Notes: generated from the letters alone by a model not told the origin. A stretch of DNA of 10,211 bases from Micromonosporaceae bacterium (GCA_017354595.1 JAFMQQ010000028.1:1-10211); one strand, 5' to 3'; counted from the first letter of the stretch, positions 1 through 7,703 are shown. Numbers and translations: made by a program.

Positions 1-66
1 CGCTTCCCGATCTGGGCGCGCCCTCCCGCGGCGCGCTTCCCGATCTGGGCGTGCCCTCCCGGGGCG
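1..66 (-). repeat. In-frame 33-bp tandem repeat within the GGDEF gene
   Basis: Positions 1-33 and 34-66 are two adjacent copies of a 33-bp unit, identical at 31 of 33 positions (differences at 19/52 and 30/63). The unit is a multiple of three and encodes 11 residues on the minus strand, SAPREGTPRSG and SAPREGAPRSG. The left copy abuts the window edge, so further copies may lie outside. The peptide is Pro/Gly/Ser/Arg-rich and probably a flexible loop. Confidence 0.9.
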
Positions 67-844
67 CGCTGTGGGCCGCGAGCTGCCTGGCGGTCTCCGC
101 CGTCAGCGCCTTGCGGTTGGCCAGGCCGGTCAGCGGGTCGAGCCGGGCCAGCCGGGCCTGCTCCGCCCCCAGGCGCGCCATCCGGTTCACCGCGAGCAGC
201 GGTACCAACACGAACGGGATCAGCGCCGGGCTGGCCCGGGCGGCCGCCGCCAGCACCGGGGCGAGCAGCAGCAGCGCACCGGTGGCCAGCGCCTCGTAGA
301 GCGCGGAGCGGCGCAGCAGGTCCCACCAGTCGCCACCGAAGCGCAGCCACACCGCGAGGTAGACCAGCAGGTAGTTGACGGCGAACCAGCCGGCCGCCGC
401 GCCGAGCAGGGCCGCCGTACCGGCGCCACCCAACCGGAGCACGGCCGTGGCGACCGCGAACGCGAGGGCGTACTGCGCCGCGTTGAACCCGGCCCGCCAG
501 GCCCGGTGCCGGCCGATCAGGGCCGCTATCCCCACGGCGGCCGTCTGTACCAGCACCGCGGGCGCGTACCCCCAGCTGAGCAGGATCGCGAAGGTGAAGC
601 AGATGGACGGGTACACCGGGGAGAGCCGGCTGCCCCGGGCGGGTGAGACCGGCCGGGCGTCGGCGAGTAGCGCGAACCCGGCCATCAACCAGAAGCCGGC
701 CGGGGCGTGGCCGAGGAAGCCGGGAAGGCCGGCCACGCGGGTGGCGATCACGGCCGCGGCGACGGCACAGACGGCGGCGACGTACCCGAAGAAGATTCCC
801 CCGCGCTCGTCCGGTATCGAGTTGCGCAGCGCCGTCGGCTCCAT
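1..844 (-). CDS. Membrane-anchored GGDEF protein (probable diguanylate cyclase), 5' part only
   Basis: An uninterrupted minus-strand reading frame runs from ATG at 844 off the left edge, giving 281 codons. The start is supported by the purine-rich GAGGGGAG about 5 nt upstream. Residues 17-222 are strongly hydrophobic with about six to seven membrane segments (near 17-38, 49-63, 79-110, 119-138, 143-167, 183-202, 207-220), like a MASE-type integral sensor domain, though I cannot assign a named family. Residues 235-247 read LDPLTGLANRKAL, the classic entry motif of GGDEF domains, which condense two GTP into cyclic di-GMP. The GG(D/E)EF active site itself lies outside the window, so catalytic competence and any following EAL domain cannot be judged. 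Residues 259-281 are an 11-residue tandem repeat inserted after the first GGDEF helix, which is odd. The gene follows ligA on the same strand after 118 bp. The fold assignment is firm; the activity is inferred. Confidence 0.85.
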   Translation of the reverse strand, partial: MEPTALRNSIPDERGGIFFGYVAAVCAVAAAVIATRVAGLPGFLGHAPAGFWLMAGFALLADARPVSPARGSRLSPVYPSICFTFAILLSWGYAPAVLVQTAAVGIAALIGRHRAWRAGFNAAQYALAFAVATAVLRLGGAGTAALLGAAAGWFAVNYLLVYLAVWLRFGGDWWDLLRRSALYEALATGALLLLAPVLAAAARASPALIPFVLVPLLAVNRMARLGAEQARLARLDPLTGLANRKALTAETARQLAAHSAPREGTPRSGSAPREGAPRSGS

Positions 845-962
845 CTCTCCCCTCGCGCTCTCCCCCTCGCGCCACGGTCGTCAACAGGATGTCTCTTGGC
901 AGGAGACTAGCCCCCAGGGCATCTGCCGAAGTGCAACGATCGCCACCCCGGATCGGTAACGC

Positions 963-3125
963 CTATGAAGATTGAGCCACCGCCCTCGCCGCCTCCGGCC
1001 CATCCCGCAGCAGCACCTCGAAACCGCCCTCGTCGAGTATCGGCACCTTCAGGGTGACCGCCTTCTCGTGCTTGGAGCCGGGCGACTCGCCGACGACCAC
1101 GAAATCGGTTTTCTTGGATACGCTCCCGGTTACCTTGCCGCCACGTGACGTGATCGCCTCGGTCGCCTCGTCCCGGGAGAAGCCCTGCAGGCTGCCGGTG
1201 ACCACCACGGTGATCCCGTCCAGCGGCCGCGGCCCCGCCTGCCCGGTCTCCTCGACCAGCTGTACCCCCGCCGCCCGCCACTTCTCCACCACGTCGCGGT
1301 GCCAGTCGACGGCGAACCACTCCTTCAGCGACTCGGCGATGGTCGGACCGACGCCGTCGGCCGCCGAGAGGTCCTCGACCGAGGCGGCCGCGATCGCATC
1401 GAGCGAGCCGAACTGCCGGGCCAGCGCCTGTGCCGCGGTCGGCCCGACGTGCCGGATGGACAGTGCCACCAGGATCCGCCACAGCGGCCGGGTCTTCGCC
1501 TCCGCCAGGTTGGCCAGCAGCCGTACCGCGTTGGAGCCGAGCGAGCCGTCCTTGTTGACGAAGAACTCGCTGCGCCGCAGCGCCGGCTCGGCCAGGCCGA
1601 ACAGGTCGCCCTCGTCGCCGATCACGTGGTCGTCGAGCAGTGCCATCGCCGCCTTGTAGCCCAGCACCTCGATGTCCAGCGCCCCCCGCCCGGCCAGGTG
1701 GAAGACCCGCTCGCGCAGCTGCGCCGGGCAGGAGCGGCTGTTCGGGCAGCGGATGTCGACATCGCCCTCTTTCGCCGGCGACAGCGGCGAGCCGCACTCC
1801 GGGCAGTGGGTCGGCATCTGGAACGCCCGCTCGGTGCCGTCGCGCTTGTCCACCACCGGCCCGACGATCTCCGGAATCACGTCGCCCGCCTTGCGCAGCA
1901 CCACCGTGTCGCCGATCAGCACTCCCTTGCGGGCCACCTCGCTCGCGTTGTGCAGGGTGGCGAAGGTGACCGTGGAACCGGCCACCCGTACCGGCTCCAC
2001 CTCCGCGTACGGCGTGACCCGGCCGGTGCGCCCCACGTTGACCCGGATGTCCAGCAGCCGGGTGTTCACCTCCTCCGGCGGGTACTTGAAGGCGATCGCC
2101 CAGCGCGGCGCCCGGCTGGTGGAGCCGAGCCGGCGCTGGATGGCCACCTCGTCCACCTTCACCACGACGCCGTCGATCTCGTGCTCGTAGGAGTGCCGGT
2201 GCGCGGCCACATCCGCGATGAACTCGCGTACCCCGGCCAGGTCGGGTACCACCTTCCAGCGCTTGCTGGTGGGCAGCCCCCAGGCCGCCATCACCTCGTA
2301 TGCGTGAGACTGGCTGACCGGCTCGAACCCGCGCCGCGCACCCAGTCCGTGCACCACCAGGCCCAGCGGCCGGGACGCGGTCACCCGCGGATCCTTCTGC
2401 CGCAGGCTGCCGGCGGCCGCGCTGCGGGGGTTGGCGACCGGCGCCTTGCCCTGCTCCACAAGGGACTCATTCAGCTCGGCGAACCGGGCCACCGGGAAGA
2501 AGATCTCGCCGCGCACCTCGACCAGCTCCGGCACCTCGGCGCGGGCGGCGCCCGCGCCGACGCGCCCGGTCAGCGGTCCGGGGTCGGCCAGACGCTGCGG
2601 TACGTTGGCGATGGTGCGCACATTGGGTGTCACGTCCTCGCCGGTGCGGCCATCGCCCCGGGTGGCGCCGCGCACCAGCCGGCCGCGCTCGTAGGTCAGG
2701 TTGATCGCCAGGCCGTCCACCTTCAGCTCGCACAGGTAGCGCACGGGTCCGCCGGCATCCCGCTCCACCCGCTCCGCCCAGGCGGCCAGCTCCGCGTCGT
2801 CGAAGCAGTTGTCCAGGCTGAGCATCCGCTCGGCGTGGTCGACCGGGGTGAACAGGGTCGAGTAGGTGCCGCCGACCGTCTGGCTCGGTGAGTCGGGGGT
2901 GCGCAGGGCCGGGTAGTCGGCCTCCAGCCGGTTGAGCTCGCGCATCAACGCGTCGTATTGCCCGTCCGAGACGGTCGGCGCATCCAGCACGAAGTAGCGG
3001 TACCGGTTCTCCTCGATCTCCTGGCACAGCGCGGCGTGCCGCTCCCGGACATCGGCCGGCGGCTCGGCGCCGGCCAACCGCTCCTGCTCCGGCCTGACCC
3101 CGGTCGGTACCTCCTCATCCGCCAT
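963..3125 (-). CDS. ligA: NAD-dependent DNA ligase LigA
   Basis: LigA seals single-strand nicks in replication, Okazaki-fragment joining and repair, using NAD+ as the adenylate donor. The 720-residue product has the full bacterial architecture. Residues about 26-100 form the NMN-binding Ia region (RYRYFVLDAPTVSDGQYDAL). The adenylation domain has the active-site lysine K135 in CELKVDGLA and the EVRGEIFF and IDGVVVKV motifs. An OB fold follows from about 350, then a four-cysteine zinc finger (C441, C444, C460, C466), helix-hairpin-helix repeats at about 555-600, and a C-terminal BRCT domain at about 632-710. The frame stays open a further 220 codons upstream, but that part overlaps the divergent acetyltransferase gene and lacks family similarity. 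ATG at 3125 (MADEEVPTG) gives a normal length; no strong Shine-Dalgarno precedes it. The neighbouring MetE-like and mnmA genes match the usual actinobacterial order. Confidence 0.97.
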   Translation of the reverse strand: MADEEVPTGVRPEQERLAGAEPPADVRERHAALCQEIEENRYRYFVLDAPTVSDGQYDALMRELNRLEADYPALRTPDSPSQTVGGTYSTLFTPVDHAERMLSLDNCFDDAELAAWAERVERDAGGPVRYLCELKVDGLAINLTYERGRLVRGATRGDGRTGEDVTPNVRTIANVPQRLADPGPLTGRVGAGAARAEVPELVEVRGEIFFPVARFAELNESLVEQGKAPVANPRSAAAGSLRQKDPRVTASRPLGLVVHGLGARRGFEPVSQSHAYEVMAAWGLPTSKRWKVVPDLAGVREFIADVAAHRHSYEHEIDGVVVKVDEVAIQRRLGSTSRAPRWAIAFKYPPEEVNTRLLDIRVNVGRTGRVTPYAEVEPVRVAGSTVTFATLHNASEVARKGVLIGDTVVLRKAGDVIPEIVGPVVDKRDGTERAFQMPTHCPECGSPLSPAKEGDVDIRCPNSRSCPAQLRERVFHLAGRGALDIEVLGYKAAMALLDDHVIGDEGDLFGLAEPALRRSEFFVNKDGSLGSNAVRLLANLAEAKTRPLWRILVALSIRHVGPTAAQALARQFGSLDAIAAASVEDLSAADGVGPTIAESLKEWFAVDWHRDVVEKWRAAGVQLVEETGQAGPRPLDGITVVVTGSLQGFSRDEATEAITSRGGKVTGSVSKKTDFVVVGESPGSKHEKAVTLKVPILDEGGFEVLLRDGPEAARAVAQSS

Positions 3126-3203
3126 AGGCGCCACCGTATCGCCCGGCTGCGACAAACCTTCACGTGGTGGATGTAGGGTCCCCCCGCTGACGACCGCACC
3201 GAG

Positions 3204-3209
3204 TAGTTT
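3204..3209 (+). promoter_or_regulatory. Candidate -10 element for a near-leaderless GNAT transcript
   Basis: TAGTTT fits the actinobacterial -10 pattern TANNNT and ends 9 nt before the ATG at 3219. Transcription would then begin at or within a few bases of the start codon. No Shine-Dalgarno is visible in the preceding bases, which fits leaderless translation. There is no convincing -35 hexamer at the usual spacing, so this is tentative. Confidence 0.3.
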
Positions 3210-3218
3210 GGCCCAATC

Positions 3219-4400
3219 ATGTTTGGTTGGTCGCAGGTGCCTGGGCTCAAGTGCCGGGCCGGTGGTGTGCACGAGGCGCGGTCCCGTCGCCTGGTTGTCA
3301 GTACGGCCCGGATGAGTGATGCGCTGGCCACCGCGGCGCTGATGGACGACGAGGCGCGGTACTGGCAGGGCTGGTCGCCCGAGCTCCTCGAGCCGTACAA
3401 GCGAATCCTCGCGACCTGCGACCCTCTGATGTGGAAGAAGCGCCGGATCGACTTCGTCGGCCGGGACCGGTCGACGGGAGCACTCGTGGCCAGCCTCAGC
3501 CTGTACCGCCGCGATGGCCGGTACCACATCGGTGGCACGGTCGGCGCGCAGTTCCGACGGCAGGGGTACGGCCGCGAGGCCCTCCTGCTGGTGTGTCTGA
3601 TGGCGCATCGCCACCTCGGCATCGTCGAGTTGTCCGCCGGGTGCGAGACCACCCACGAGGCGAGCCAGCGATGGCTGAAGTCGTCTGGCTTCACCATGCT
3701 GGAGGCTTCCGGCACCCATACCCTGCCCAACGGTCGGGTCATTGACTCCTGCTGGTGGCGGCGCAGAGACGGGACCGCGAAGCACCGCTGTCCGAACTTC
3801 CCCCGCGATACGCCCGATGCCTATCGCCGGCTCGACGTGCGTCAGGCACTGACCGACCCTCGACCGGAGGTCGCGGCGAACGCCTTGGCCCTACTGGTCC
3901 GGCACGCACTCGATGATGAGAACGGGACGGCCAGGCTGTGGGAGTACGCGCCACTGCTGGAGCAGGTGGCCGGGCGGGCAGATGTGACGCCCCGCCTGCG
4001 TAGCACCGGCGTCGGTGCGCTCGCGGTGACGCTGGGGTCGGATCTGGCGTACTCCCACGACGCAAAGCCGGACCCGGCGAGCAAAGAGGTCGCCACGCTC
4101 GCCCGGCTGGCGGAGGCGGCCAGCGCGGCCGATCCCAGCACACTGGCGGCATCCTGCGCGCTGGGTCTGACCCGGCTGATGCAGAACCGCCCGAAGGAAG
4201 CCAAGGCCACACTGGAGGCCACCACGACCACCGGCGCAGGTGACACCGCCGTCGCCGTCACCCACGCGGTACGAGGCATGGTCGAGAAGGAGCTTGGTGA
4301 CGCTGCCGCGGCGCGGCGGCTGGCCGACGCGGCAACCAGGTTGGCACCGGAGAGTCCGTTCGTCTGCTGGGTGGCGGCGAGCCTCGATCCCGCCGCCTGA
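3219..4400 (+). CDS. GNAT-family acetyltransferase with C-terminal helical (TPR-like) extension
   Basis: The 393-residue protein has two parts. Residues about 22-180 look like a GCN5-related acetyltransferase: first strand and helix at 23-48 (RRLVVSTARMSDALATAALM), the acetyl-CoA pyrophosphate loop RRQGYG at 113-118 matching (Q/R)xxGx(G/A), then NxxS-type motif B features (HEASQRWLKSSGF, 146-158). Residues about 200-393 are Ala/Leu-rich amphipathic helices; 308-380 looks like paired TPR-style helices (ALGLTRLMQNRPKEAKATLE). The family transfers acetyl from acetyl-CoA to an amine; the substrate here is unknown. The start at ATG 3219 is the longest option and keeps the first strand. GTG at 3267 would also keep it, whereas ATG at 3312 would cut it off. 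This is the only clear plus-strand gene in the core cluster, divergent from ligA (93 bp) and convergent with the MetE-like gene (10 bp between stop codons), which suggests a lineage-specific insertion. Confidence 0.85.
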   Translation: MFGWSQVPGLKCRAGGVHEARSRRLVVSTARMSDALATAALMDDEARYWQGWSPELLEPYKRILATCDPLMWKKRRIDFVGRDRSTGALVASLSLYRRDGRYHIGGTVGAQFRRQGYGREALLLVCLMAHRHLGIVELSAGCETTHEASQRWLKSSGFTMLEASGTHTLPNGRVIDSCWWRRRDGTAKHRCPNFPRDTPDAYRRLDVRQALTDPRPEVAANALALLVRHALDDENGTARLWEYAPLLEQVAGRADVTPRLRSTGVGALAVTLGSDLAYSHDAKPDPASKEVATLARLAEAASAADPSTLAASCALGLTRLMQNRPKEAKATLEATTTTGAGDTAVAVTHAVRGMVEKELGDAAAARRLADAATRLAPESPFVCWVAASLDPAA

Positions 4401-4440
4401 TGCCGCCGGACTACTCGTGGGCGAGGTCGAGCAGGCGGCG
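4391..4440. terminator. Inverted repeat across convergent gene ends, possible bidirectional terminator
   Basis: CGCCGCCTG at 4391-4399 is perfectly complementary to CAGGCGGCG at 4432-4440. The 9-bp stem encloses 32 nt holding both stop codons and a smaller CTCG/CGAG hairpin (4414-4417, 4422-4425). There is no T tract on either side, so it is not a canonical intrinsic terminator. Placement between two convergent genes only 10 bp apart suggests a shared transcript-end structure. It also lies within coding sequence, so chance or codon-driven occurrence is possible. Confidence 0.35.
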
Positions 4441-5397
4441 ACCGGCGTCCCGGGCCGACCTGTACGCCCCCCGCGCGTACTCCGGTGTGGCGCCCGCCAT
4501 CCCGCAGGCCGGAGTCACCACCACCTGTCCCGGCAGCCTCGTCACCGGAAAGCCCAACCGGCGCCACACATCGCCGACCCGATCGGCGACCTGCGCCGAG
4601 GGCGGCGCCGCCGCACCCGTCGGCGGCAGAGCCCCGGCCAGCAGTACGCCGCCGGCCTCCAGCAGTTCGCCCAACGGATCGAGATCCTTCAGCAGGTCCA
4701 GATCCAACCCGACACCGGCCGCGCCCGCGTCGCGCACCAGCCCGATCGGTGCGTCCGGTGCGCAGCAATGCACCACGACGGGCGCCCCGGCGGCCGAGAT
4801 GACCTGCGCGAGCGCATCCCGCGCCGGCGCCGGCTCGATCGCGCGGTACATGTGCAGCCCGCTCTCGGTCGGCACCTGCCCGGCGAGTACCGCCGGCAGC
4901 GACGGCTCATCCAGCTGTACCAACAGGGTGGCTCCGGGTACCCGACGCGACACCCCGGCCACGTGCGCCGCCACGCCCTCGGCGAGCGAGGCGGTCAGGT
5001 CGCGTACCGCGCCGGGATCGCGCAGCACAGCCCCGCCGATCGGCCGGTCGATGGCGGCGGCCAGCGTCCACACCCCGGCGCACTGCAGCTTCAGCGTCCC
5101 GGTGAAACCGTCAGCGGCATCGGTCAGCGCGTCCAGGTCGCGCTCCCACAGGTCGGCGGTACGCCGCGCGTCCCGGCCGGTGTGGGCGGCAGTACGCCAG
5201 CGGCCGGCGTACAGCTCGACCGGCAGGTCGACCAGCAACCCGGCCGACCGGCCGATGGTGTCGGCGCCGGGACCGCGGGCCGGCAACTCCGGCAGGTGCG
5301 GCAGGTCCGGCAGTTCGTCCAGGACCAGCCGCAGCGCCACGACGATGTCGGTACCGGGGAGGGATCCGACCCCGGTCGCGGCGCCTTCGGGGATCAC
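4411..5397 (-). CDS. Short MetE-type (cobalamin-independent) methionine synthase-like protein
   Basis: The 328-residue protein corresponds to the C-terminal catalytic half of MetE (Meth_synt_2/UROD-like barrel), the part that binds zinc and activates homocysteine. It lacks the N-terminal half found in the roughly 750-residue MetE. Visible family features are ATGVGSLPG at 7-15, QLDEPSLP at 161-168 (compare QIDEPAL in MetE), HCC at 210-212 and TPACGMAG at 295-302; H210, C212 and C298 are plausible zinc ligands. It is the counterpart of Rv3015c of M. tuberculosis. The GTG start at 5397 overlaps the mnmA stop as GTGA, which implies translational coupling. The ATGVGSLPG motif so near the N-terminus supports this start. 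The methyl donor, and even whether homocysteine is the acceptor, are not known from sequence. I give no symbol because metE denotes the full-length enzyme. Confidence 0.87.
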   Translation of the reverse strand: MIPEGAATGVGSLPGTDIVVALRLVLDELPDLPHLPELPARGPGADTIGRSAGLLVDLPVELYAGRWRTAAHTGRDARRTADLWERDLDALTDAADGFTGTLKLQCAGVWTLAAAIDRPIGGAVLRDPGAVRDLTASLAEGVAAHVAGVSRRVPGATLLVQLDEPSLPAVLAGQVPTESGLHMYRAIEPAPARDALAQVISAAGAPVVVHCCAPDAPIGLVRDAGAAGVGLDLDLLKDLDPLGELLEAGGVLLAGALPPTGAAAPPSAQVADRVGDVWRRLGFPVTRLPGQVVVTPACGMAGATPEYARGAYRSARDAGRRLLDLAHE

Positions 5398-6467
5398 GCG
5401 GCGGCCCGGGTGATGGTGGCGGAACCGAGCACGATATCCCCGCCCGGGTCCGGCTGGTAGACCACGATCGCCTGGCCGGCGGCGACCCCGCGCACCGGCT
5501 GATCCAGCTCGGCCCGCAACTGTCCACTGGAGACGTCCACTGTGGCCGGTGTCGCCTCGCCGTGCGCCCGAAGCTGTACCTCACCCCGCACCGTCCCGTC
5601 GGCACGGGTCCACACCGGACGGTCTCCGTACACTGTGGACATATCGAGGGCATCGCCTGGTCCCACGGTCACCGTGTTGTTGACCGGGGTGATGGACAGC
5701 ACGTAGCGACGGGCGCCGTCCGGCGCGGGATGTTCCAACCGCAGGCCGCGGCGCTGGCCGACGGTGTAGGCGTATGCGCCGTCATGCTGACCCAGCACGG
5801 CACCGGTTGTGGCGTCCACGATGTCACCGGGCGCTGCACCCAACCGCTGCCGGAGGAAGCCGCGGGTGTCGCCGTCGGCGATGAAGCAGATGTCGTGCGA
5901 GTCAGGCTTGTCGGCGACCGCCAGGCCGCGCCTCGCCGCCTCCGCCCGCACCTGCGCCTTGGTCGAATCGCCCAGCGGGAACAGGGCATGGGCCAACTGC
6001 TGCGCGGTGAGCACGGCCAGCACATAGGACTGGTCCTTGGCCGGATCGACGCTGCGGCGCAACCGGCCGGCCTCGTCGAGGCGGGCGTGATGGCCGGTCA
6101 CCACGGCATCGAAACCCAGGGCCAGCGCGCGGTCCAGCAACGCGGCGAACTTGATCTTCTCGTTGCAACGGACGCAGGGATTGGGGGTACGGCCGGCCGC
6201 GTACTCGGCGACGAAGTCCTCCACGACATCGTGGTGGAACCGGTCAGCCATGTCCCATACGTAGAACGGGATGCCGATGACGTCGGCAGCCCGCCTGGCG
6301 TCCCGGGAGTCCTCCAGGGTGCAGCAGCCCCGGGCGCCGGTACGGTAGGTCTGCGGGTTGCGGGCAAGCGCCAGGTGCACCCCGGTCACGTCATGGCCCG
6401 CGTCGACCGCGCGCGCGGCGGCGACGGCGGAGTCGACCCCGCCGGACATCGCAGCCAGTACGCGCAT
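5394..6467 (-). CDS. mnmA: tRNA-specific 2-thiouridylase MnmA
   Basis: MnmA adenylates U34 of tRNA-Lys, tRNA-Glu and tRNA-Gln and inserts sulfur to give 2-thiouridine, which supports decoding accuracy. The 357-residue product starts with the ATP-pyrophosphatase P-loop SGGVDS (8-13). It carries the nucleophile region NPCVRCNEKIKF (96-107, C101 being the likely catalytic cysteine) and the second catalytic cysteine C194 in SHDICFIADGD. The conserved TGHHAR (124-129), KDQSYVL (144-150) and YTVGQRRGL (234-242) are present, followed by the C-terminal beta-barrel. The frame extends 20 codons upstream of ATG 6467, but that would overlap the desulfurase gene and precede the natural MRVLAAMSGG beginning. 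The upstream desulfurase ends 22 bp away and presumably supplies the persulfide sulfur. No TusABCDE relay genes are visible here, so direct IscS-to-MnmA transfer is likely but inferred. Confidence 0.97.
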   Translation of the reverse strand: MRVLAAMSGGVDSAVAAARAVDAGHDVTGVHLALARNPQTYRTGARGCCTLEDSRDARRAADVIGIPFYVWDMADRFHHDVVEDFVAEYAAGRTPNPCVRCNEKIKFAALLDRALALGFDAVVTGHHARLDEAGRLRRSVDPAKDQSYVLAVLTAQQLAHALFPLGDSTKAQVRAEAARRGLAVADKPDSHDICFIADGDTRGFLRQRLGAAPGDIVDATTGAVLGQHDGAYAYTVGQRRGLRLEHPAPDGARRYVLSITPVNNTVTVGPGDALDMSTVYGDRPVWTRADGTVRGEVQLRAHGEATPATVDVSSGQLRAELDQPVRGVAAGQAIVVYQPDPGGDIVLGSATITRAAA

Positions 6468-6489
6468 GGGTTCCAGGGTATCCGGGCAA

Positions 6490-7659
6490 TCAGCGCTTGC
6501 CGGCGCGGCGGGCCCGTCCGACGGCACCGGGGAGCGCGGCGATGAGTGCGTCTATATCTGCGCTAGTCGATGTGTGCCCGAGCGTCAGGCGCAGCGACGA
6601 GCGCGCCTCGGCCTCGTCCGCGCCCATCGCGAGCAGCACGTGGGAGGGCTGCGCCACGCCGGCCGAGCAGGCCGAACCGGTCGAGCAGGCGATCCCCTGG
6701 GCATCCAGCAACAGCAGCAGGGCGTCCCCCTCGCAGCCCGGGAACCCGAAGTGTGCGTTGCCCGGCAGCCGGCCCGCCCCCGGCGGGGCACCGTTGAGCA
6801 CCGCCTCCGGCACCGCGGCCTGTACCCGCGCCACCAGCTCGTCGCGCAGCGCGGCCAGCCGGCTGGCGTGCTCCTGTTGGGTCTTCACCGCCGCCTCGAC
6901 CGCGACCCCGAAGGCGACGATGCCGGGCACGTCCAACGTGCCGGACCGGACGTCCCGCTCCTGGCCGCCGCCGTGCAGCAGCGGGGTGGCGGCCACATCC
7001 CTGGACAGCAACAGCGCACCGACCCCGACCGGGCCGCCCAGCTTGTGCCCGGTCACCGTCAGCGCCGCGGCGCCACTGCCGGCGAAGTCCACCGGTACCT
7101 GGCCGACCGCCTGTACCGCGTCGGTGTGGTACGGCACCCCGTGCTCGGCGGCGAGGGCGGCCAGCTCGGCCACCGGCTGTACCGTACCCACCTCGTTGTT
7201 CGCCCACATGGTGGTGACCAGCGCCACGTCGTCGCCGTGCGCCGAAAGCTCGGCCCGCAGCGCCTCCACCTCCACCCGGCCGGTGCGGTCGACCGGAAGC
7301 CAGGTCAGCTCCGCGCCCTCGTGCTCGCCCAGCCACACCACGCCATCCATGACCGCGTGATGCTCCACCGAGCTGGCCACCACCCGGCGCCGGCCGGCGG
7401 GCCCGGCCCGGCGCGCCCAGAAGACGCCCTTGACCGCGAGGTTGTCGCTCTCCGTACCCCCGCCGGTGAAGATGACTTCCGATGGGCGGGCGCCGAGCGC
7501 GGCGCCGATGCGTTCCCGCGCCTCCTCGACCAGTCGGCGGGCGCGCCGGCCATCGGCGTGCAGCGATGAAGCGTTGCCGGCGACCCGCGCCGTGGCCAGG
7601 TAGGCGTCGAGCGCCTCAGGCAGCATCGGGGTGGTCGCGGCGTGATCCAGATAGGCCAT
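6490..7659 (-). CDS. iscS: Cysteine desulfurase, IscS/NifS family
   Basis: This PLP enzyme converts L-cysteine to alanine and leaves a persulfide for downstream acceptors. The 389 residues show the class V aminotransferase pattern: YLDHAATTP at 3-11, GGGTESDN at 66-73, VEHHAV at 98-103 (H100 stacks on PLP), HTDAVQAVG at 178-186 (D180), and TGHKLGGPVG at 203-212 with Schiff-base lysine K206. The sulfur-accepting cysteine is C331 in STGSACSAG. The loop around it aligns without a gap to that of E. coli IscS, so it is a class I type rather than SufS. ATG at 7659 has AGAGG close upstream and yields the family-typical N-terminus. Being 22 bp ahead of mnmA, it is probably the sulfur donor for tRNA thiolation. 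There is no IscU, SufU or other Fe-S scaffold gene alongside. The symbol follows mycobacterial usage. Confidence 0.95.
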   Translation of the reverse strand: MAYLDHAATTPMLPEALDAYLATARVAGNASSLHADGRRARRLVEEARERIGAALGARPSEVIFTGGGTESDNLAVKGVFWARRAGPAGRRRVVASSVEHHAVMDGVVWLGEHEGAELTWLPVDRTGRVEVEALRAELSAHGDDVALVTTMWANNEVGTVQPVAELAALAAEHGVPYHTDAVQAVGQVPVDFAGSGAAALTVTGHKLGGPVGVGALLLSRDVAATPLLHGGGQERDVRSGTLDVPGIVAFGVAVEAAVKTQQEHASRLAALRDELVARVQAAVPEAVLNGAPPGAGRLPGNAHFGFPGCEGDALLLLLDAQGIACSTGSACSAGVAQPSHVLLAMGADEAEARSSLRLTLGHTSTSADIDALIAALPGAVGRARRAGKR

Positions 7660-7703
7660 CGCCTCTGAGCTTAGCCGGGGATCCCGCCGGGCCGGCTCCG
7701 CAG

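Noticed and set aside
1..50. AGATCGGGAAGCG on the minus strand resembles the start of a sequencing adapter
   Set aside because: The match to the common adapter AGATCGGAAGAGC is only partial, and the unit keeps the GGDEF reading frame in both copies with two substitutions, which fits genuine duplicated coding sequence better.
891..907. GTCTC/GAGAC inverted repeat between ligA and the GGDEF gene
   Set aside because: A 5-bp stem with a 7-nt loop and no T tract is too weak to call a terminator or operator.
1299..2891. Long open frame antisense to ligA (530 codons)
   Set aside because: It lies wholly within ligA, which has every family motif. Such antisense frames are expected in GC-rich genes, and its translation is Arg/Gln/His/Gly-rich with no recognisable domain.
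3126..3785. Upstream extension of the ligA frame by 220 codons
   Set aside because: It overlaps the divergent GNAT gene and is unrelated to LigA, whose family-typical N-terminus begins close to the ATG at 3125.
4240..5460. Plus-strand open frame opposite the MetE-like gene (406 codons)
   Set aside because: Its translation is low-complexity and Arg/Gln/Gly-rich, while the minus strand encodes a clear MetE-core protein.
6468..6527. 20-codon N-terminal extension of mnmA
   Set aside because: It would overlap the end of iscS and precede the natural MRVLAAMSGGVDS start at 6467.
7668..7673. TAAGCT on the minus strand as a -10 element for iscS
   Set aside because: There is no -35-like sequence at a suitable distance, and it would leave almost no leader although an AGAGG site is present.
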